A DNA stretch of 64,000 nt from Streptomyces lacrimifluminis (GCF_014646095.1 NZ_BMMU01000004.1:124001-188000), one strand, 5' to 3'. Numbered from the stretch's first letter, positions 53,379-62,186 are shown. The notes: generated from the letters alone by a model not told the origin. Numbers and translations are program-made.

Positions 53379-53462
53379 ATAGATACGGAGACAGTTACCA
53401 GTTCCCCTCCGAGGAGTCCACAGCTCGCGCACCACTACGGGGTAAGTGACTCGGGCTCCCAT

Positions 53463-53476
53463 TGAAACCGGTTCTA
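53463..53476. promoter_or_regulatory. KstR-type operator (copy 3)
   Basis: TGAAACCGGTTCTA matches TNNAACNNGTTNNA. It lies 34 bases upstream of the MBL-fold gene and 140 bases from the divergent aldehyde dehydrogenase, so it may control both. Confidence 0.75.
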
Positions 53477-53510
53477 GTTATAGTTGCGGCAACCGGCCAC
53501 GGGGGAGCCC

Positions 53511-54548
53511 ATGACACAGGTGTCGACGCAGGTGACCGATCACGGCGGGGGCGTACGGTCCCTCCGGGTCCCCATTCCGAACAATCCCCTCGGATACACG
53601 CTGGTGTACGTCGTCGACACCGACAGCGGACCGGTGCTCGTCGACACGGGCTGGGACGACCCGCTGTCCTGGGACGCGCTCACCGAGGGCCTGCTGGCGT
53701 GCGGCACGTCGGCGGGCGAGATCCACGGCATGGTGATCACCCACCACCACCCGGACCACCACGGCCTCTCCGGCCAGGTCCGCGAGGCGTCCGGGGCATG
53801 GATCGCGATGCACGAGGCCGACATCTCCCTCGTACGGCGGACCCGTGACAACCGTGCCGGGCGCTGGTACGCGTACATGACCGCGAAGCTGGCGGCGGCC
53901 GGAGCGCCCGACGACCATGTGGCGGCCCTGACCAGGACCCCCGCCGGTATGCTGCCCAGCTTCTCGCCCGCGCTTCCCGACCGCGAGATCGTCCCCGGCG
54001 AACTCCTCGACCTCCCCGGCCGCCGCCTGCGCGCGATCTGGACGCCGGGCCACACCCCGGGCCACGTCTGCCTCCACCTGGAGGAGGCCCACCCGGCCCA
54101 ACTCCCCGGCAACGGCCGCCTGTTCTCCGGCGACCACCTCCTGCCCGGGATCACCCCGCACATCGGCCTGTACGAGGACCCGGACGACACGACGGTCACC
54201 GACCCCCTAGGTGACTACCTGGACTCCCTGGAGCGCATCGGCCGCCTGGCCCCGGCGGAGGTGCTCCCGGCCCACCGCCAGGCATTCCCCGACGCGACCG
54301 TCCGCGTCCAGGAACTCCTCGACCACCACGACGAACGCCTCGCCGGCCTCCGCGCCCTCCTCGCCACTCCCCTCACGCCCTGGCAACTGGCGGAACGCAT
54401 GGAGTGGAACCGCCCCTGGTCCGAAATCCCCCCGGGATCACGGAACATCGCGGTCTCGGAGGCCGAGGCCCACGTACGCCGACTGGTCAAACTGGGCCAG
54501 GCGGAGGCGGTGACCGGGAGCGAGCCGGTGACGTACGTGGCGGTGTGA
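53511..54548 (+). CDS. Metallo-beta-lactamase fold hydrolase
   Basis: The 345-residue protein has the dinuclear zinc motif THHHPDHHG near residue 80, TPGHTPGHVCLHL near 184, SGDHLLPG near 206 and a final His in LPAHRQAF near 245. A winged-helix-like C-terminal region resembles the LACTB2/glyoxalase II-like thioesterase group. Hydrolysis of a thioester is a reasonable inference in this CoA-rich context. ATG at 53511 after GGGGGAG. Confidence 0.88.
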   Translation: MTQVSTQVTDHGGGVRSLRVPIPNNPLGYTLVYVVDTDSGPVLVDTGWDDPLSWDALTEGLLACGTSAGEIHGMVITHHHPDHHGLSGQVREASGAWIAMHEADISLVRRTRDNRAGRWYAYMTAKLAAAGAPDDHVAALTRTPAGMLPSFSPALPDREIVPGELLDLPGRRLRAIWTPGHTPGHVCLHLEEAHPAQLPGNGRLFSGDHLLPGITPHIGLYEDPDDTTVTDPLGDYLDSLERIGRLAPAEVLPAHRQAFPDATVRVQELLDHHDERLAGLRALLATPLTPWQLAERMEWNRPWSEIPPGSRNIAVSEAEAHVRRLVKLGQAEAVTGSEPVTYVAV

Positions 54549-54591
54549 CGTGCCCGCGTCCACAGGCGCCTCTCGGCCGCTCGCGACCGGC

Positions 54592-54728
54592 CGGTACAGT
54601 GGGCGGGTCGTATCACACCCGTACTGGGGAAAGCCGGTGCAATTCCGGCGCTGACCCGCAACCGTGAGCGGCCCTGGCATCCGCCGGGGGCTGTGAGCCG
54701 GATTGCCCGGTGCGGATCGTGACCGGCT
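54592..54728 (+). ncRNA. Cobalamin riboswitch
   Basis: The leader contains GGGGAAAGCCGGTGCAATTC, then CGGCGCTGACCCGCAACCGTGA (54633-54667), the B12-box core, and GGGGGCTGTGAGCCGGATTGCC (54686-54707), which completes the receptor. It represses downstream genes when adenosylcobalamin is abundant. The cluster downstream (54840-60652) is therefore predicted to be a cobalamin or corrinoid uptake system. Confidence 0.9.
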
Positions 54729-54733
54729 CGTGT

Positions 54734-54752
54734 CACCGGCGGTCCGCCGGTG
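54734..54752 (+). promoter_or_regulatory. Hairpin following the cobalamin riboswitch
   Basis: CACCGGCGG (54734-54742) and CCGCCGGTG (54744-54752) are exact complements immediately after the aptamer. With no U-tract it may be an expression-platform stem for Rho-dependent or translational control of the gene starting at 54840. Confidence 0.5.
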
Positions 54753-54839
54753 TACGGCACCGTCGAGGCATACGGAGCCGAGCCGCCCGGGGGTGTCCCG
54801 TGCTGCCCGGCTCCCCGCAGGGAGAGGCACCCGCCGATC

Positions 54840-56093
54840 ATGAATGTCCGCCGCAGCGCCACGGCTCTGGCCGTCATAGCCGTCGTCGCCACGACCGGCG
54901 GTGGTCAGGCGTCCGCCGCCTCGCCGTCCCCCGCGGCGGCCCTGCCCGCCGCGCTGTACGGCACCGGTGATCCCACCTACGACGGCGTCTGGCGCCAGTC
55001 CCTCGCCCTGCTCGCCCAGGACACCGTGGGGGTGAAGCCCGCCGCCGCGGCCGTGGACTGGCTGGCCGGGCAGCAGTGCGCCGACGGTGCCTTCGCGCCC
55101 TTCAGAAGCGATGCCGGCTCGCCGTGCGATGCCAAGATCCTCGTCGACACCAACAGCACCGGCGCCGCCGTCCAGGCGCTCGCCGCGCTGGGCGGCCAGG
55201 ACGCGGTGGTCGGCAAGGCCGTGACCTGGCTGAAGTCCGTGCAGAACACGGACGGCGGCTGGGGGTACACGGCCGGCGGCGCCAGCGACGCGAACTCCAC
55301 CTCCGTCGTCGTCGGCGCCCTCGCCGCCGCCGGTGAGAAGCCCGGCGAGGTCGCCAAGGGCGGCAGGTCCCCGTACGACCTGCTGCTGAAGCTTGCTCTG
55401 CCCTGCGGCGGGAGCGGCGGGGGCGGCTTCGCCTACCAGCCGGACAAGAAGGGGAAGCTCGCCGTCAACGACGACGCGACGGCGGCTGCCGTGGTCGGCC
55501 TGCTGGGGAAGGGGCTCGCCGGGGAGAACGTGAAGCCGAGTGGTACGGCCGCTCCGACCTGCGAAGCATCGAAGGATCCCGGGTCGAACGATCCCGGGCG
55601 GGCCGCGCGCAACGGGGCCGCGTATCTCGTACAGGCGCTGGCCAAGGACGGGCACCTGACGTCGGCGCTGGCCGGGGCCGAGGACCAGCCCGACCACGGG
55701 AACACCGCCGACGCGGTCCTCGCCCTCGCGACCGCCGGTCAGGGTCAGCGGGCCGCCGGCGCGCTGCGCTGGCTGGAGGCCAACTCGGGGCCGTGGGCGA
55801 AGGAGGCGGGACCGGCCGCGTACGCGCAGCTGATCCTCGCCGCGAACGCCGAGTCCGCCGACCCGCGCGACTTCGGCGGCCAGGACCTGGTGGCGCTCCT
55901 CAACGCGACCGGCCCGGCGCCCGCGTCCGTCCCGGCCGCCGCCGCCCCGCCCACGGCTGCCAAGAACGGCGAGAAGCTCACCAAGGACCACGACGACAGC
56001 CTCTGGATCCTGTGGGTCGTCGTCGGCGTCCTCGTCGCCGGTGCCGGGATCGGCTACCTGTTCCGTGGGCGCATGAGGAGCCAGCAGCTGTGA
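54840..56093 (+). CDS. Secreted membrane-anchored alpha/alpha-barrel protein, transcobalamin-like candidate
   Basis: The 417-residue protein has a signal peptide (residues 1-26), then prenyltransferase/terpenoid-cyclase-type repeats (AAVDWLAGQQCADGAFAPF, KAVTWLKSVQNTDGGWGYTA, GNTADAVLALATAGQ). A C-terminal transmembrane helix (LWILWVVVGVLVAGAGIGYLF) and a basic tail follow. The alpha domain of intrinsic factor/transcobalamin has this same (alpha/alpha)6 fold. Together with the B12 riboswitch and the ECF genes downstream, a surface corrinoid-binding role is inferred. The ATG at 54840 has only a distant GGGAGAGG. The stop overlaps the next gene (GTGA). Confidence 0.8.
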   Translation: MNVRRSATALAVIAVVATTGGGQASAASPSPAAALPAALYGTGDPTYDGVWRQSLALLAQDTVGVKPAAAAVDWLAGQQCADGAFAPFRSDAGSPCDAKILVDTNSTGAAVQALAALGGQDAVVGKAVTWLKSVQNTDGGWGYTAGGASDANSTSVVVGALAAAGEKPGEVAKGGRSPYDLLLKLALPCGGSGGGGFAYQPDKKGKLAVNDDATAAAVVGLLGKGLAGENVKPSGTAAPTCEASKDPGSNDPGRAARNGAAYLVQALAKDGHLTSALAGAEDQPDHGNTADAVLALATAGQGQRAAGALRWLEANSGPWAKEAGPAAYAQLILAANAESADPRDFGGQDLVALLNATGPAPASVPAAAAPPTAAKNGEKLTKDHDDSLWILWVVVGVLVAGAGIGYLFRGRMRSQQL

Positions 56094-56749
56094 TCCGGCG
56101 CCGCGCGCTACCGCTCCTGTCGGCCGCGCTCGTCCTCTGTCTCTGGGCGGGCGCCGGTCAGGCTCAGGCCGTCGGCTACCGCTACTGGTCCTTCTGGGAG
56201 CGCGACGGCGGTGCGTGGACGTACGCCACCCAGGGGCCGTCGACCGCCCGGCCCTCCGACGGTGACGTCCAGGGTTTCCGGTTCGCCGTGAGCCCGGACT
56301 CGAAGAACGCCGCCCGGCCCCGCGCCGACGCCGTGTTCGCGGTCGTCTGCGCCAGGACGCCCGCGCGGGACGGCCAGAAGCGGGTGGCGCTCGTCATCGA
56401 CTTCGGTACGTCCGCCGACGCGCCGTCCGGCGAGCGTCCGCCCGCGACGCGTACGGCCTGTGCCCGCGTGGCCCCCGACGCGACCTCGGCCGACGCCCTC
56501 GCCTCGGTCGCGAGGCCCCTGCGCTACAACTCCGGCGCGCTGCTGTGCGCGATCGCCGAGTATCCGCGCACGGGCTGTGGGGAGGTGGTGGGGGCGGACA
56601 CCCCCGCCGACAAGGCCGCGGATGCGCATCCGGACAGTGGCCCCTCCGTCGGCCTGTTCGCGGGGATCGCGGCCGTGGCGGCGCTCGGCGCGGCGGCGAT
56701 CTGGCAGACCCGGCGCCGCATGCGGAGCGCTCCGCCGGCAGAGCGGTGA
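56090..56749 (+). CDS. Secreted anchored protein with DUF4430/transcobalamin-beta-like motif
   Basis: The 219-residue protein has a signal peptide (residues 1-26), then YRYWSFWERDGGAWTYATQGPSTARPSDGDVQGFRF. The pattern (aromatic YWSF, GW-Y, then PxDGDVxGFRF) resembles the beta domain of transcobalamin and DUF4430, where a short aromatic segment caps the bound cobalamin. Two Cys pairs and a C-terminal membrane helix (VGLFAGIAAVAALGAAAIW) follow. GTG start overlapping the previous stop. It probably works with the preceding barrel protein at the cell surface. The DUF4430 relation is an inference from motif shape. Confidence 0.7.
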   Translation: MIRRRALPLLSAALVLCLWAGAGQAQAVGYRYWSFWERDGGAWTYATQGPSTARPSDGDVQGFRFAVSPDSKNAARPRADAVFAVVCARTPARDGQKRVALVIDFGTSADAPSGERPPATRTACARVAPDATSADALASVARPLRYNSGALLCAIAEYPRTGCGEVVGADTPADKAADAHPDSGPSVGLFAGIAAVAALGAAAIWQTRRRMRSAPPAER

Positions 56750-56762
56750 TGAGTCTGCGGGC

Positions 56763-56824
56763 TGGTGGGGGCTGGTCGCGCCCCGCGGCGGAGCCGCTGA
56801 GCGATACAGCCCCGCGCCCCTGTC
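56763..56824. repeat. Short interspersed repeat inside the ECF operon
   Basis: The 134-base gap between the small surface protein and the T component holds a dispersed element of the GGCTGGTCGCGCCCCGCGGC type, ending in CCCCGCGCCCCTGTCGGGGC with an internal hairpin. Relatives lie at 30831 and 42675. It may form an RNA-processing hairpin within the operon. Confidence 0.6.
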
Positions 56825-56883
56825 GGGGCGCGAGTGCGCACCCGAACTCACCAGCACCGCTCAGCCCTGGCCGTTGGCAGTCC

Positions 56884-57972
56884 ATGCACCCCGGTGCCTG
56901 GTGGGTCTGGTCCCTCGGGCTCGGCACCGCCGCCACCCGTACCACCAATCCCCTCCTCCTGGGCCTCCTCATCGCCGTGGCCGGCTACGTCGTCGCCACG
57001 CACCGCACCGACGCCCCCTGGGCCCGCTCCTACACCGCCTTCGTCAAGCTCGGCCTCGCCGTTCTCGTCATCCGCCTCGTCTTCGCCGTCGTCCTCGGCT
57101 CCCCGATCCCCGGCTCGCACGTTCTCGTCACGCTCCCCGAACTCCCCCTCCCCCACTGGGCGCAGGGGGTACGCGTGGGTGGCCGGGTGACCGCCGAGGG
57201 GCTGGTCTTCGCCCTGTACGACGGTCTGCGGCTGGCCACGCTCCTGATCTGCGTCGGCGCCGCGAACGCCCTCGCGAACCCGGCCCGCCTCCTCAAGTCC
57301 CTGCCCGGCGCCCTGTACGAGATCGGGGTCGCGGTCGTCGTGGCCCTCACCTTCGCGCCGAACCTCATCGCGGACGTCCAGCGGCTGCGCGCCGCCCGCC
57401 GGTTGCGCGGCCGTCCGGACCGTGGTGTACGGGGGCTGCTGCAGGTCGGACTCCCGGTCCTGGAGGGCGCGTTGGAACGGTCGGTCGCGCTGGCGGCGGC
57501 GATGGAGGCGCGCGGATACGGCCGCACCGCCGAGGTACCGTCCGGCGTCCGCCGTACGACCGGCGCGCTCACCCTGGGCGGCCTGCTGGGCGTCTGCGCG
57601 GGCACGTACGGGCTGCTGACGGCGGCGGGCGGTACGTACGGACTGCCGGTGCTGCTGGCCGGGTTGGCGGCGGCGCTGGGCGGGCTGTGGCTCGGGGGCC
57701 GGCGTTCCCTGCGCACCCGGTACCGGCCGGACGTGTGGGGTGTACGGGCGTGGCTGGTCGCGGGGTCGGGGGTGCTGGTGGCGGCGCTGATGGTCCTCGC
57801 CTCCGTCCACTCCGCCGGCTCGGCCGCGGCCCTGCACCCCGGTGTCGTACCGCTGGTTTCCCCGACCCTGCCGCTCTGGCCGGCCGCCGCTGTGCTGCTG
57901 GGCCTGCTCCCGGCCTTCGTCGCCCCAAGGCCCCCTATCCGTATGCCTACTGCCGCCAAGGAGTCGTCGTGA
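56884..57972 (+). CDS. ECF transporter transmembrane (T) component
   Basis: About 362 residues with roughly six to eight hydrophobic segments. The EcfT coupling motifs with Ala-Arg-Gly are ADVQRLRAARRLRG near residue 162 and AAMEARGYGRTAEV near 205. It links the S component to the ATPases in energy-coupling-factor importers. Start at 56884 (MHPGAWWVWSL); there is no strong ribosome site. The stop overlaps the ATPase gene by four bases (GTGA). Confidence 0.88.
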   Translation: MHPGAWWVWSLGLGTAATRTTNPLLLGLLIAVAGYVVATHRTDAPWARSYTAFVKLGLAVLVIRLVFAVVLGSPIPGSHVLVTLPELPLPHWAQGVRVGGRVTAEGLVFALYDGLRLATLLICVGAANALANPARLLKSLPGALYEIGVAVVVALTFAPNLIADVQRLRAARRLRGRPDRGVRGLLQVGLPVLEGALERSVALAAAMEARGYGRTAEVPSGVRRTTGALTLGGLLGVCAGTYGLLTAAGGTYGLPVLLAGLAAALGGLWLGGRRSLRTRYRPDVWGVRAWLVAGSGVLVAALMVLASVHSAGSAAALHPGVVPLVSPTLPLWPAAAVLLGLLPAFVAPRPPIRMPTAAKESS

Positions 57973-59651
57973 TCCGCTTCGAGAACGTCTCCGTGACCTA
58001 CGAGGGGGCAGCCGAACCCGCCTGTCGGCACGTGGACTTCGAGGTACCGGAGGGTGAACTCGTCCTGCTGGTCGGCCCGTCGGGTGTCGGCAAGTCGACG
58101 GTTCTGGGCGCCGTGAGCGGTCTCGTCCCGCACTTCACCGGAGGCACCCTGCGCGGCCGGGTGACCGTGGCCGGCCGTGACACCCGCACCCACAAGCCGC
58201 GCGAACTCGCCGATGTCGTGGGCACGGTGGGCCAGGACCCGCTCGCCCACTTCGTGACGGACACCGTCGAGGACGAACTCGCGTACGGAATGGAGTCGTT
58301 GGGCCTCGCCCCGGACGTGATGCGCCGCCGGGTGGAGGAGACGCTGGACCTGCTGGGCCTGGCCGACCTGCGCGACCGGCCGATCGCCACCCTCTCCGGG
58401 GGCCAGCGGCAGCGGGTCGCGATCGGTTCGGTCCTCACTCCGCACCCCAGGGTTCTGGTCCTCGACGAGCCGACGTCGGCGCTCGATCCGGCGGCGGCGG
58501 AAGAGGTCCTCGCGGTCCTGCAACGCCTCGTCCACGACCTCGGTACGACGGTCCTGATGGCCGAGCACCGCCTGGAACGGGTGGTCCAGTACGCCGACCG
58601 CGTCGTCCTCCTCCCCTCCCCCGGCGCCGCCCCGGTCGTCGGCACGCCGGCGGAGGTGATGGTGTCCTCCCCGGTGTACCCGCCCGTGGTCGCCCTGGGC
58701 CGCCTGGCGGGCTGGTCCCCGCTGCCCCTGACGGTCCGCGACGCCCGCCGCGGCGCCGGTGACCTGCGCGAGCGCCTCGCGGACCGCCCGTACCCGGCAC
58801 ACACGCCGACTCCCGTACCGACGCCCGCACGTGAACCGCTCCCCACCCCCCGCCGGCGCTTCCGCCGAACCCCGCCACCGTCGGCACCCTCAACTCCCGT
58901 CCACGCGGCGGAAGTCGACACCCTCACCGTCCGCCGTGCCCGCGTCGAGGCCCTGCGGCGGGTCGGTCTCACCGTCTCCCCCGGCGAGACGGTCGCCCTG
59001 ATGGGCCGTAACGGCGCCGGGAAGTCCACGTTGCTCGGGGCGCTGGTCGGGCTCGTCGAACCGGCCGCCGGTTCGGTGCGCGTCGGCGGTGCGGTGCCGC
59101 ATCGTACGGCCCCCCGGGACCTCGTACGCCGTGTGGGTCTCGTACCGCAGGAGCCGCGTGACCTGCTGTACGCCGACACGGTCGCCGCCGAGTGCGCGGC
59201 GGCCGACGTCGACGCGGGCGCCGGGCCGGGGAGCTGCCGGGCGCTGGTCTCCGAGCTGCTGCCCGGCATCGCGGACGACACGCACCCGCGCGACCTGTCC
59301 GAGGGGCAGCGGCTGGCGCTCGCGCTGGCCGTCGTACTGACCGCCCGGCCGCCTCTGCTGCTCCTCGACGAGCCGACCCGGGGCCTCGACTACGCGGCGA
59401 AGGCCCGGCTGGTCACCGTCCTGCGTGCCCTGGCCGCCGAGGGGCACGCGATCGTGCTGGCCACGCACGACGTGGAACTGGCCGCCGAGCTGGCCCACCG
59501 GGTCGTGATCCTGGCCGACGGGGAGGTGGTGGCCGACGGTCCGACGGCGGAGGTGGTCGTGGCGTCGCCGTCCTTCGCACCGCAGGTCACCAAGATCCTG
59601 GCCCCGCAGCGCTGGCTCACCGTCACCCAGGTGAGGGAGGCCCTCCGGTGA
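57969..59651 (+). CDS. ECF transporter fused double ATPase (A-A')
   Basis: The 560-residue protein has two ABC ATPase domains. The first (residues 1-230) has LVGPSGVGKST, LSGGQRQRVAIGSVL and VLVLDEPTSALDP. A Pro/Arg-rich linker follows (about 275-310), then the second (about 315-550) with LMGRNGAGKST, a shortened signature LSEGQRLALALAVVL and LLLLDEPTRGLD. It powers uptake with the T and S components. The second signature is LSEGQ rather than LSGGQ, a variant seen in ECF A' subunits. GTGA overlap with the T gene. Confidence 0.92.
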   Translation: MIRFENVSVTYEGAAEPACRHVDFEVPEGELVLLVGPSGVGKSTVLGAVSGLVPHFTGGTLRGRVTVAGRDTRTHKPRELADVVGTVGQDPLAHFVTDTVEDELAYGMESLGLAPDVMRRRVEETLDLLGLADLRDRPIATLSGGQRQRVAIGSVLTPHPRVLVLDEPTSALDPAAAEEVLAVLQRLVHDLGTTVLMAEHRLERVVQYADRVVLLPSPGAAPVVGTPAEVMVSSPVYPPVVALGRLAGWSPLPLTVRDARRGAGDLRERLADRPYPAHTPTPVPTPAREPLPTPRRRFRRTPPPSAPSTPVHAAEVDTLTVRRARVEALRRVGLTVSPGETVALMGRNGAGKSTLLGALVGLVEPAAGSVRVGGAVPHRTAPRDLVRRVGLVPQEPRDLLYADTVAAECAAADVDAGAGPGSCRALVSELLPGIADDTHPRDLSEGQRLALALAVVLTARPPLLLLDEPTRGLDYAAKARLVTVLRALAAEGHAIVLATHDVELAAELAHRVVILADGEVVADGPTAEVVVASPSFAPQVTKILAPQRWLTVTQVREALR

Positions 59652-59827
59652 TCGAACCCAGGGAGCCCCGCTCCAGCCCAGCTCGGGCCGCACTCCACCC
59701 GCGCCCGGACACGGGACGCCTTCCGACGACCGGCCCCGGAAAGCCCTCCGACGACCCGCCCCGGAAAACCCGGCCCTCATCCCGCCCGGCCGCACCCCAC
59801 GACCGCCCACGCACGGGAGGCCCCCCG

Positions 59828-60652
59828 ATGAACGACACCGGAAAACCCCGCCCCGTCGTCCTCGGGCCGCGCTCCACCGCCGTCCTCGTCCTGGTCGGTG
59901 CCGTGGGGGTGGCGGGGTTCGGCTGGCCGTTCCTCGCGCCGCCCTCCTCCGCCGTCAACGCTCACGCGCAGGACGCGCCCTGGCTCTTCGCCGGGCTGCT
60001 CGTCCTCCTCGTCGCGGTCGTGGCGGCGACGATCTCCGAGTCGGGGCTCGGCCCTAAGGCGGTGGCGATGCTCGGCGTACTGGCGGCGGCCGGGGCGGCC
60101 CTGCGCCCGCTGGGTGCCGGTACGGCCGGCCTGGAGCCGATGTTCTTCCTGATGGTGCTGAGCGGACGGGTACTGGGGCCCGGCTTCGGGTTCGTCCTCG
60201 GCTCGGTGACCATGTTCGCGTCCGCGCTGCTCACGGGCGGGGTGGGGCCCTGGATGCCGTTCCAGATGCTCGCGATGGGCTGGTTCACGATGGGCGCGGG
60301 CCTGCTGCCGGGCGCGGAGCGCCTGCGCGGCCGGGCGGAACTGCTCCTTCTGTCCGCCTATGGCTTCCTGGCCGCCGTCGCCTACGGCACGGTCATGAAC
60401 CTGGCGGGCTGGCCCTTCATGGGCGAGCTGGCCTCGAACATCGCCTTCGTACCCGACGCGCCGCTCGCCACAAACCTGGCCCGCTTCGTCACGTACTGCC
60501 TGGCGACCTCGCTCGGCTGGGACCTGGGACGCGCGGTTCTCACCGTCGTCCTGACGATCACCCTCGGCTCGACCGTCCTCAAGGCACTGCGCCGGGCCAC
60601 CCGCCGGGCCGCTTTCGAGAGCCAGGTCACTTTCGACGCGCCCGGCGCGTGA
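59828..60652 (+). CDS. ECF transporter substrate-binding (S) component, predicted corrinoid-specific
   Basis: The 274-residue protein has six hydrophobic segments and ends in a basic tail. Its helix-loop motif ALRPLGAGTAGLEPMFFLMVLSGRVLGPGFGFVLGSVTMFASALLTGGVGPWMPFQM is typical of CbrT-like S components predicted for cobalamin or its precursors. ATG at 59828 follows GGGAGG. An alternative GTG at 59648 that overlaps the ATPase stop would add 60 low-complexity residues. The cobalamin riboswitch at the head of the cluster indicates specificity. Confidence 0.85.
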   Translation: MNDTGKPRPVVLGPRSTAVLVLVGAVGVAGFGWPFLAPPSSAVNAHAQDAPWLFAGLLVLLVAVVAATISESGLGPKAVAMLGVLAAAGAALRPLGAGTAGLEPMFFLMVLSGRVLGPGFGFVLGSVTMFASALLTGGVGPWMPFQMLAMGWFTMGAGLLPGAERLRGRAELLLLSAYGFLAAVAYGTVMNLAGWPFMGELASNIAFVPDAPLATNLARFVTYCLATSLGWDLGRAVLTVVLTITLGSTVLKALRRATRRAAFESQVTFDAPGA

Positions 60653-60810
60653 AGCGGCCCACAGGACGCAGATCACCTACGAGGCGGATTAGTAGACCGA
60701 AATCCATGTCATGCCCACACAGAAACCGCCTCCGACCTGCACATTGAGAGCCAGGTCACAAAGTCCACTTATCAACCACATACGACCACAACTAGCAAAA
60801 GGGGTGATTG

Positions 60811-60950
60811 CGGACGGCTGTCGGGTTTGTTTCTCTGGAGCAGTCGCACGGCGCCGACGAACCCTCACGGGTCGCGGCGCCACCGCATGTCACCGCCACC
60901 CACGCAGGAACGCAGTACGTGGCACCGACTTGCCCGCGACAGCCCTGACC
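60811..60950 (+). ncRNA. ydaO-yuaA type (c-di-AMP) riboswitch
   Basis: The 316-base leader before the transglycosylase gene contains GACGAACCCTCACGGGTCGC, GGCGCCACCG and GGCACCGACTTGCCCGCGAC, the usual Streptomyces c-di-AMP riboswitch landmarks. GGCTGTCG (60816-60823) and CGACAGCC (60937-60944) form a perfect closing stem. In actinomycetes this riboswitch turns off cell-wall hydrolase genes when c-di-AMP is high. The sequence 60653-60810 upstream is A/T-richer and likely holds the promoter. Confidence 0.78.
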
Positions 60951-60968
60951 CCGAGGAAAAGGTTCTCC

Positions 60969-61388
60969 GTGTTCGTCTCCCGTATCGCCCGCACCATCGC
61001 CTCCCCGAAGAAGGCCCTCACCACCGCCGCCGTGGCCGCCGCCACCGCCGGTATGGTGCTGGCCGCGGCTCCCGCCGAGGCGGCGACCACCGCTTCCGCG
61101 TCCGACGCCAAGGCGATCGCGCAGAAGCTGATCCCGAACGACGCGCAGTTCAACGCCTTCAGCAAGATCGTCGAGCACGAGAGCGGCTGGGACGTCGACG
61201 CCACCAACGGCTCCTCCGGTGCTTACGGCCTGGTCCAGGCCCTCCCCGGCTCGAAGATGGCCTCGGCCGGCTCCGACTGGAAGACCAACGCGGCCACCCA
61301 GATCAAGTGGGGCCTGGACTACATGAACGAGCGCTACGGCAGCCCGGTCGGCGCCTGGAACTTCTGGCAGTCCCACCACTGGTACTGA
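60969..61388 (+). CDS. Small secreted lytic transglycosylase (SLT domain)
   Basis: The 139-residue protein has a signal peptide (about residues 1-37, ALTTAAVAAATAGMVLAAAPAEAA) and a compact SLT/aggregation-promoting-factor domain: FNAFSKIVEHESGWDVDATNGSSGAYGLVQALPGSKMASAG, with catalytic Glu in EHESGW, ending WGLDYMNERYGSPVGAWNFWQSHHWY. It cleaves peptidoglycan glycan strands, probably during outgrowth. Control by the c-di-AMP riboswitch upstream matches known Streptomyces practice. The GTG start at 60969 is chosen by the signal peptide. Confidence 0.9.
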   Translation: MFVSRIARTIASPKKALTTAAVAAATAGMVLAAAPAEAATTASASDAKAIAQKLIPNDAQFNAFSKIVEHESGWDVDATNGSSGAYGLVQALPGSKMASAGSDWKTNAATQIKWGLDYMNERYGSPVGAWNFWQSHHWY

Positions 61389-61410
61389 GCCGGCCCGGCA
61401 GGAACCGACA

Positions 61411-61453
61411 CGAAGGCGCCGGCCCCCGATCACTTCGGGGGCCGGCGCCTTCG
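61411..61453. terminator. Long perfect hairpin terminator
   Basis: An 18-base perfect stem, CGAAGGCGCCGGCCCCCG (61411-61428) with its complement at 61436-61453 and a seven-base loop, is 22 bases after the transglycosylase stop. Confidence 0.88.
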
Positions 61454-61499
61454 TGGTCCCGCCCCGTCCCTCCCTGTCCCCCCGTGGTGGACTGACCCG

Positions 61500-62186
61500 A
61501 TGAACACAGAGGCGACCGAGCCGTACGATCCCGAAACGCGCGGTCTGCGTCTGGTGGCCGTTCTGCTGGTGCTGACGGTGGTCAGCGGGTTGATCGACGC
61601 CGTCAGCTATCTCGGGCTCGGCCATGTGTTCACCGCGAACATGACCGGAAACGTCGTCGTGCTGGGCTTCGCAGCCGCAGGGGCGCCCGGTTTCTCCGTA
61701 CCGCACACCCTGGTGTCGCTGAGTTCGTTCGTCGTCGGCGCGATGGCCGGCGGGCGCGTCGCACGGCGCCTGGGCGATGGCTCACGCCGGAGGTGGGCCC
61801 GGGTCACCCTCGCCGCCGAGGCGGTGTTCCTGGGCGCGTCCTCGGCGGTCGCCTTCGCGGCACCGGACGCGACGGCCACCGTCTACACGCTGATCGCGGT
61901 CACGGCCTTCGCCATGGGCCTGCGCAACGCCACCGTCCGCAGGCTGGGCGTCCCCGACCTGACGACCACCGTCCTGACGATGACCCTCACCGGTCTCGCG
62001 GCCGACTCCCGGGCGGCCGGCGGCACGGGCGGACGCTCTCCGCGCCGCTCGGCGTCGGTGGCGGCGATGGCGCTGGGCGCGCTGCTCGGGGCGTGGCTCG
62101 TGGTCCGTCACGGCCTGGGAATTCCGCTCCTCGTCGCGGCCGTCGTGGTGGCCGTGCTGGCGTTGAGTACGTCGGGGCGGGAGTGA
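61500..62186 (+). CDS. DUF1275 (YoaK) family membrane protein
   Basis: The 228-residue protein has six hydrophobic segments and the DUF1275 signature LIDAVSYLGLGHVFTANMTGNVVVLGFA near residues 30-60, plus GLRNATVRRLGVPDLTTTVLTMTLTGL near 140-165. Function unknown; an import or export role has been suggested for relatives. The ATG at 61500 lacks a strong ribosome site. Confidence 0.88.
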   Translation: MNTEATEPYDPETRGLRLVAVLLVLTVVSGLIDAVSYLGLGHVFTANMTGNVVVLGFAAAGAPGFSVPHTLVSLSSFVVGAMAGGRVARRLGDGSRRRWARVTLAAEAVFLGASSAVAFAAPDATATVYTLIAVTAFAMGLRNATVRRLGVPDLTTTVLTMTLTGLAADSRAAGGTGGRSPRRSASVAAMALGALLGAWLVVRHGLGIPLLVAAVVVAVLALSTSGRE

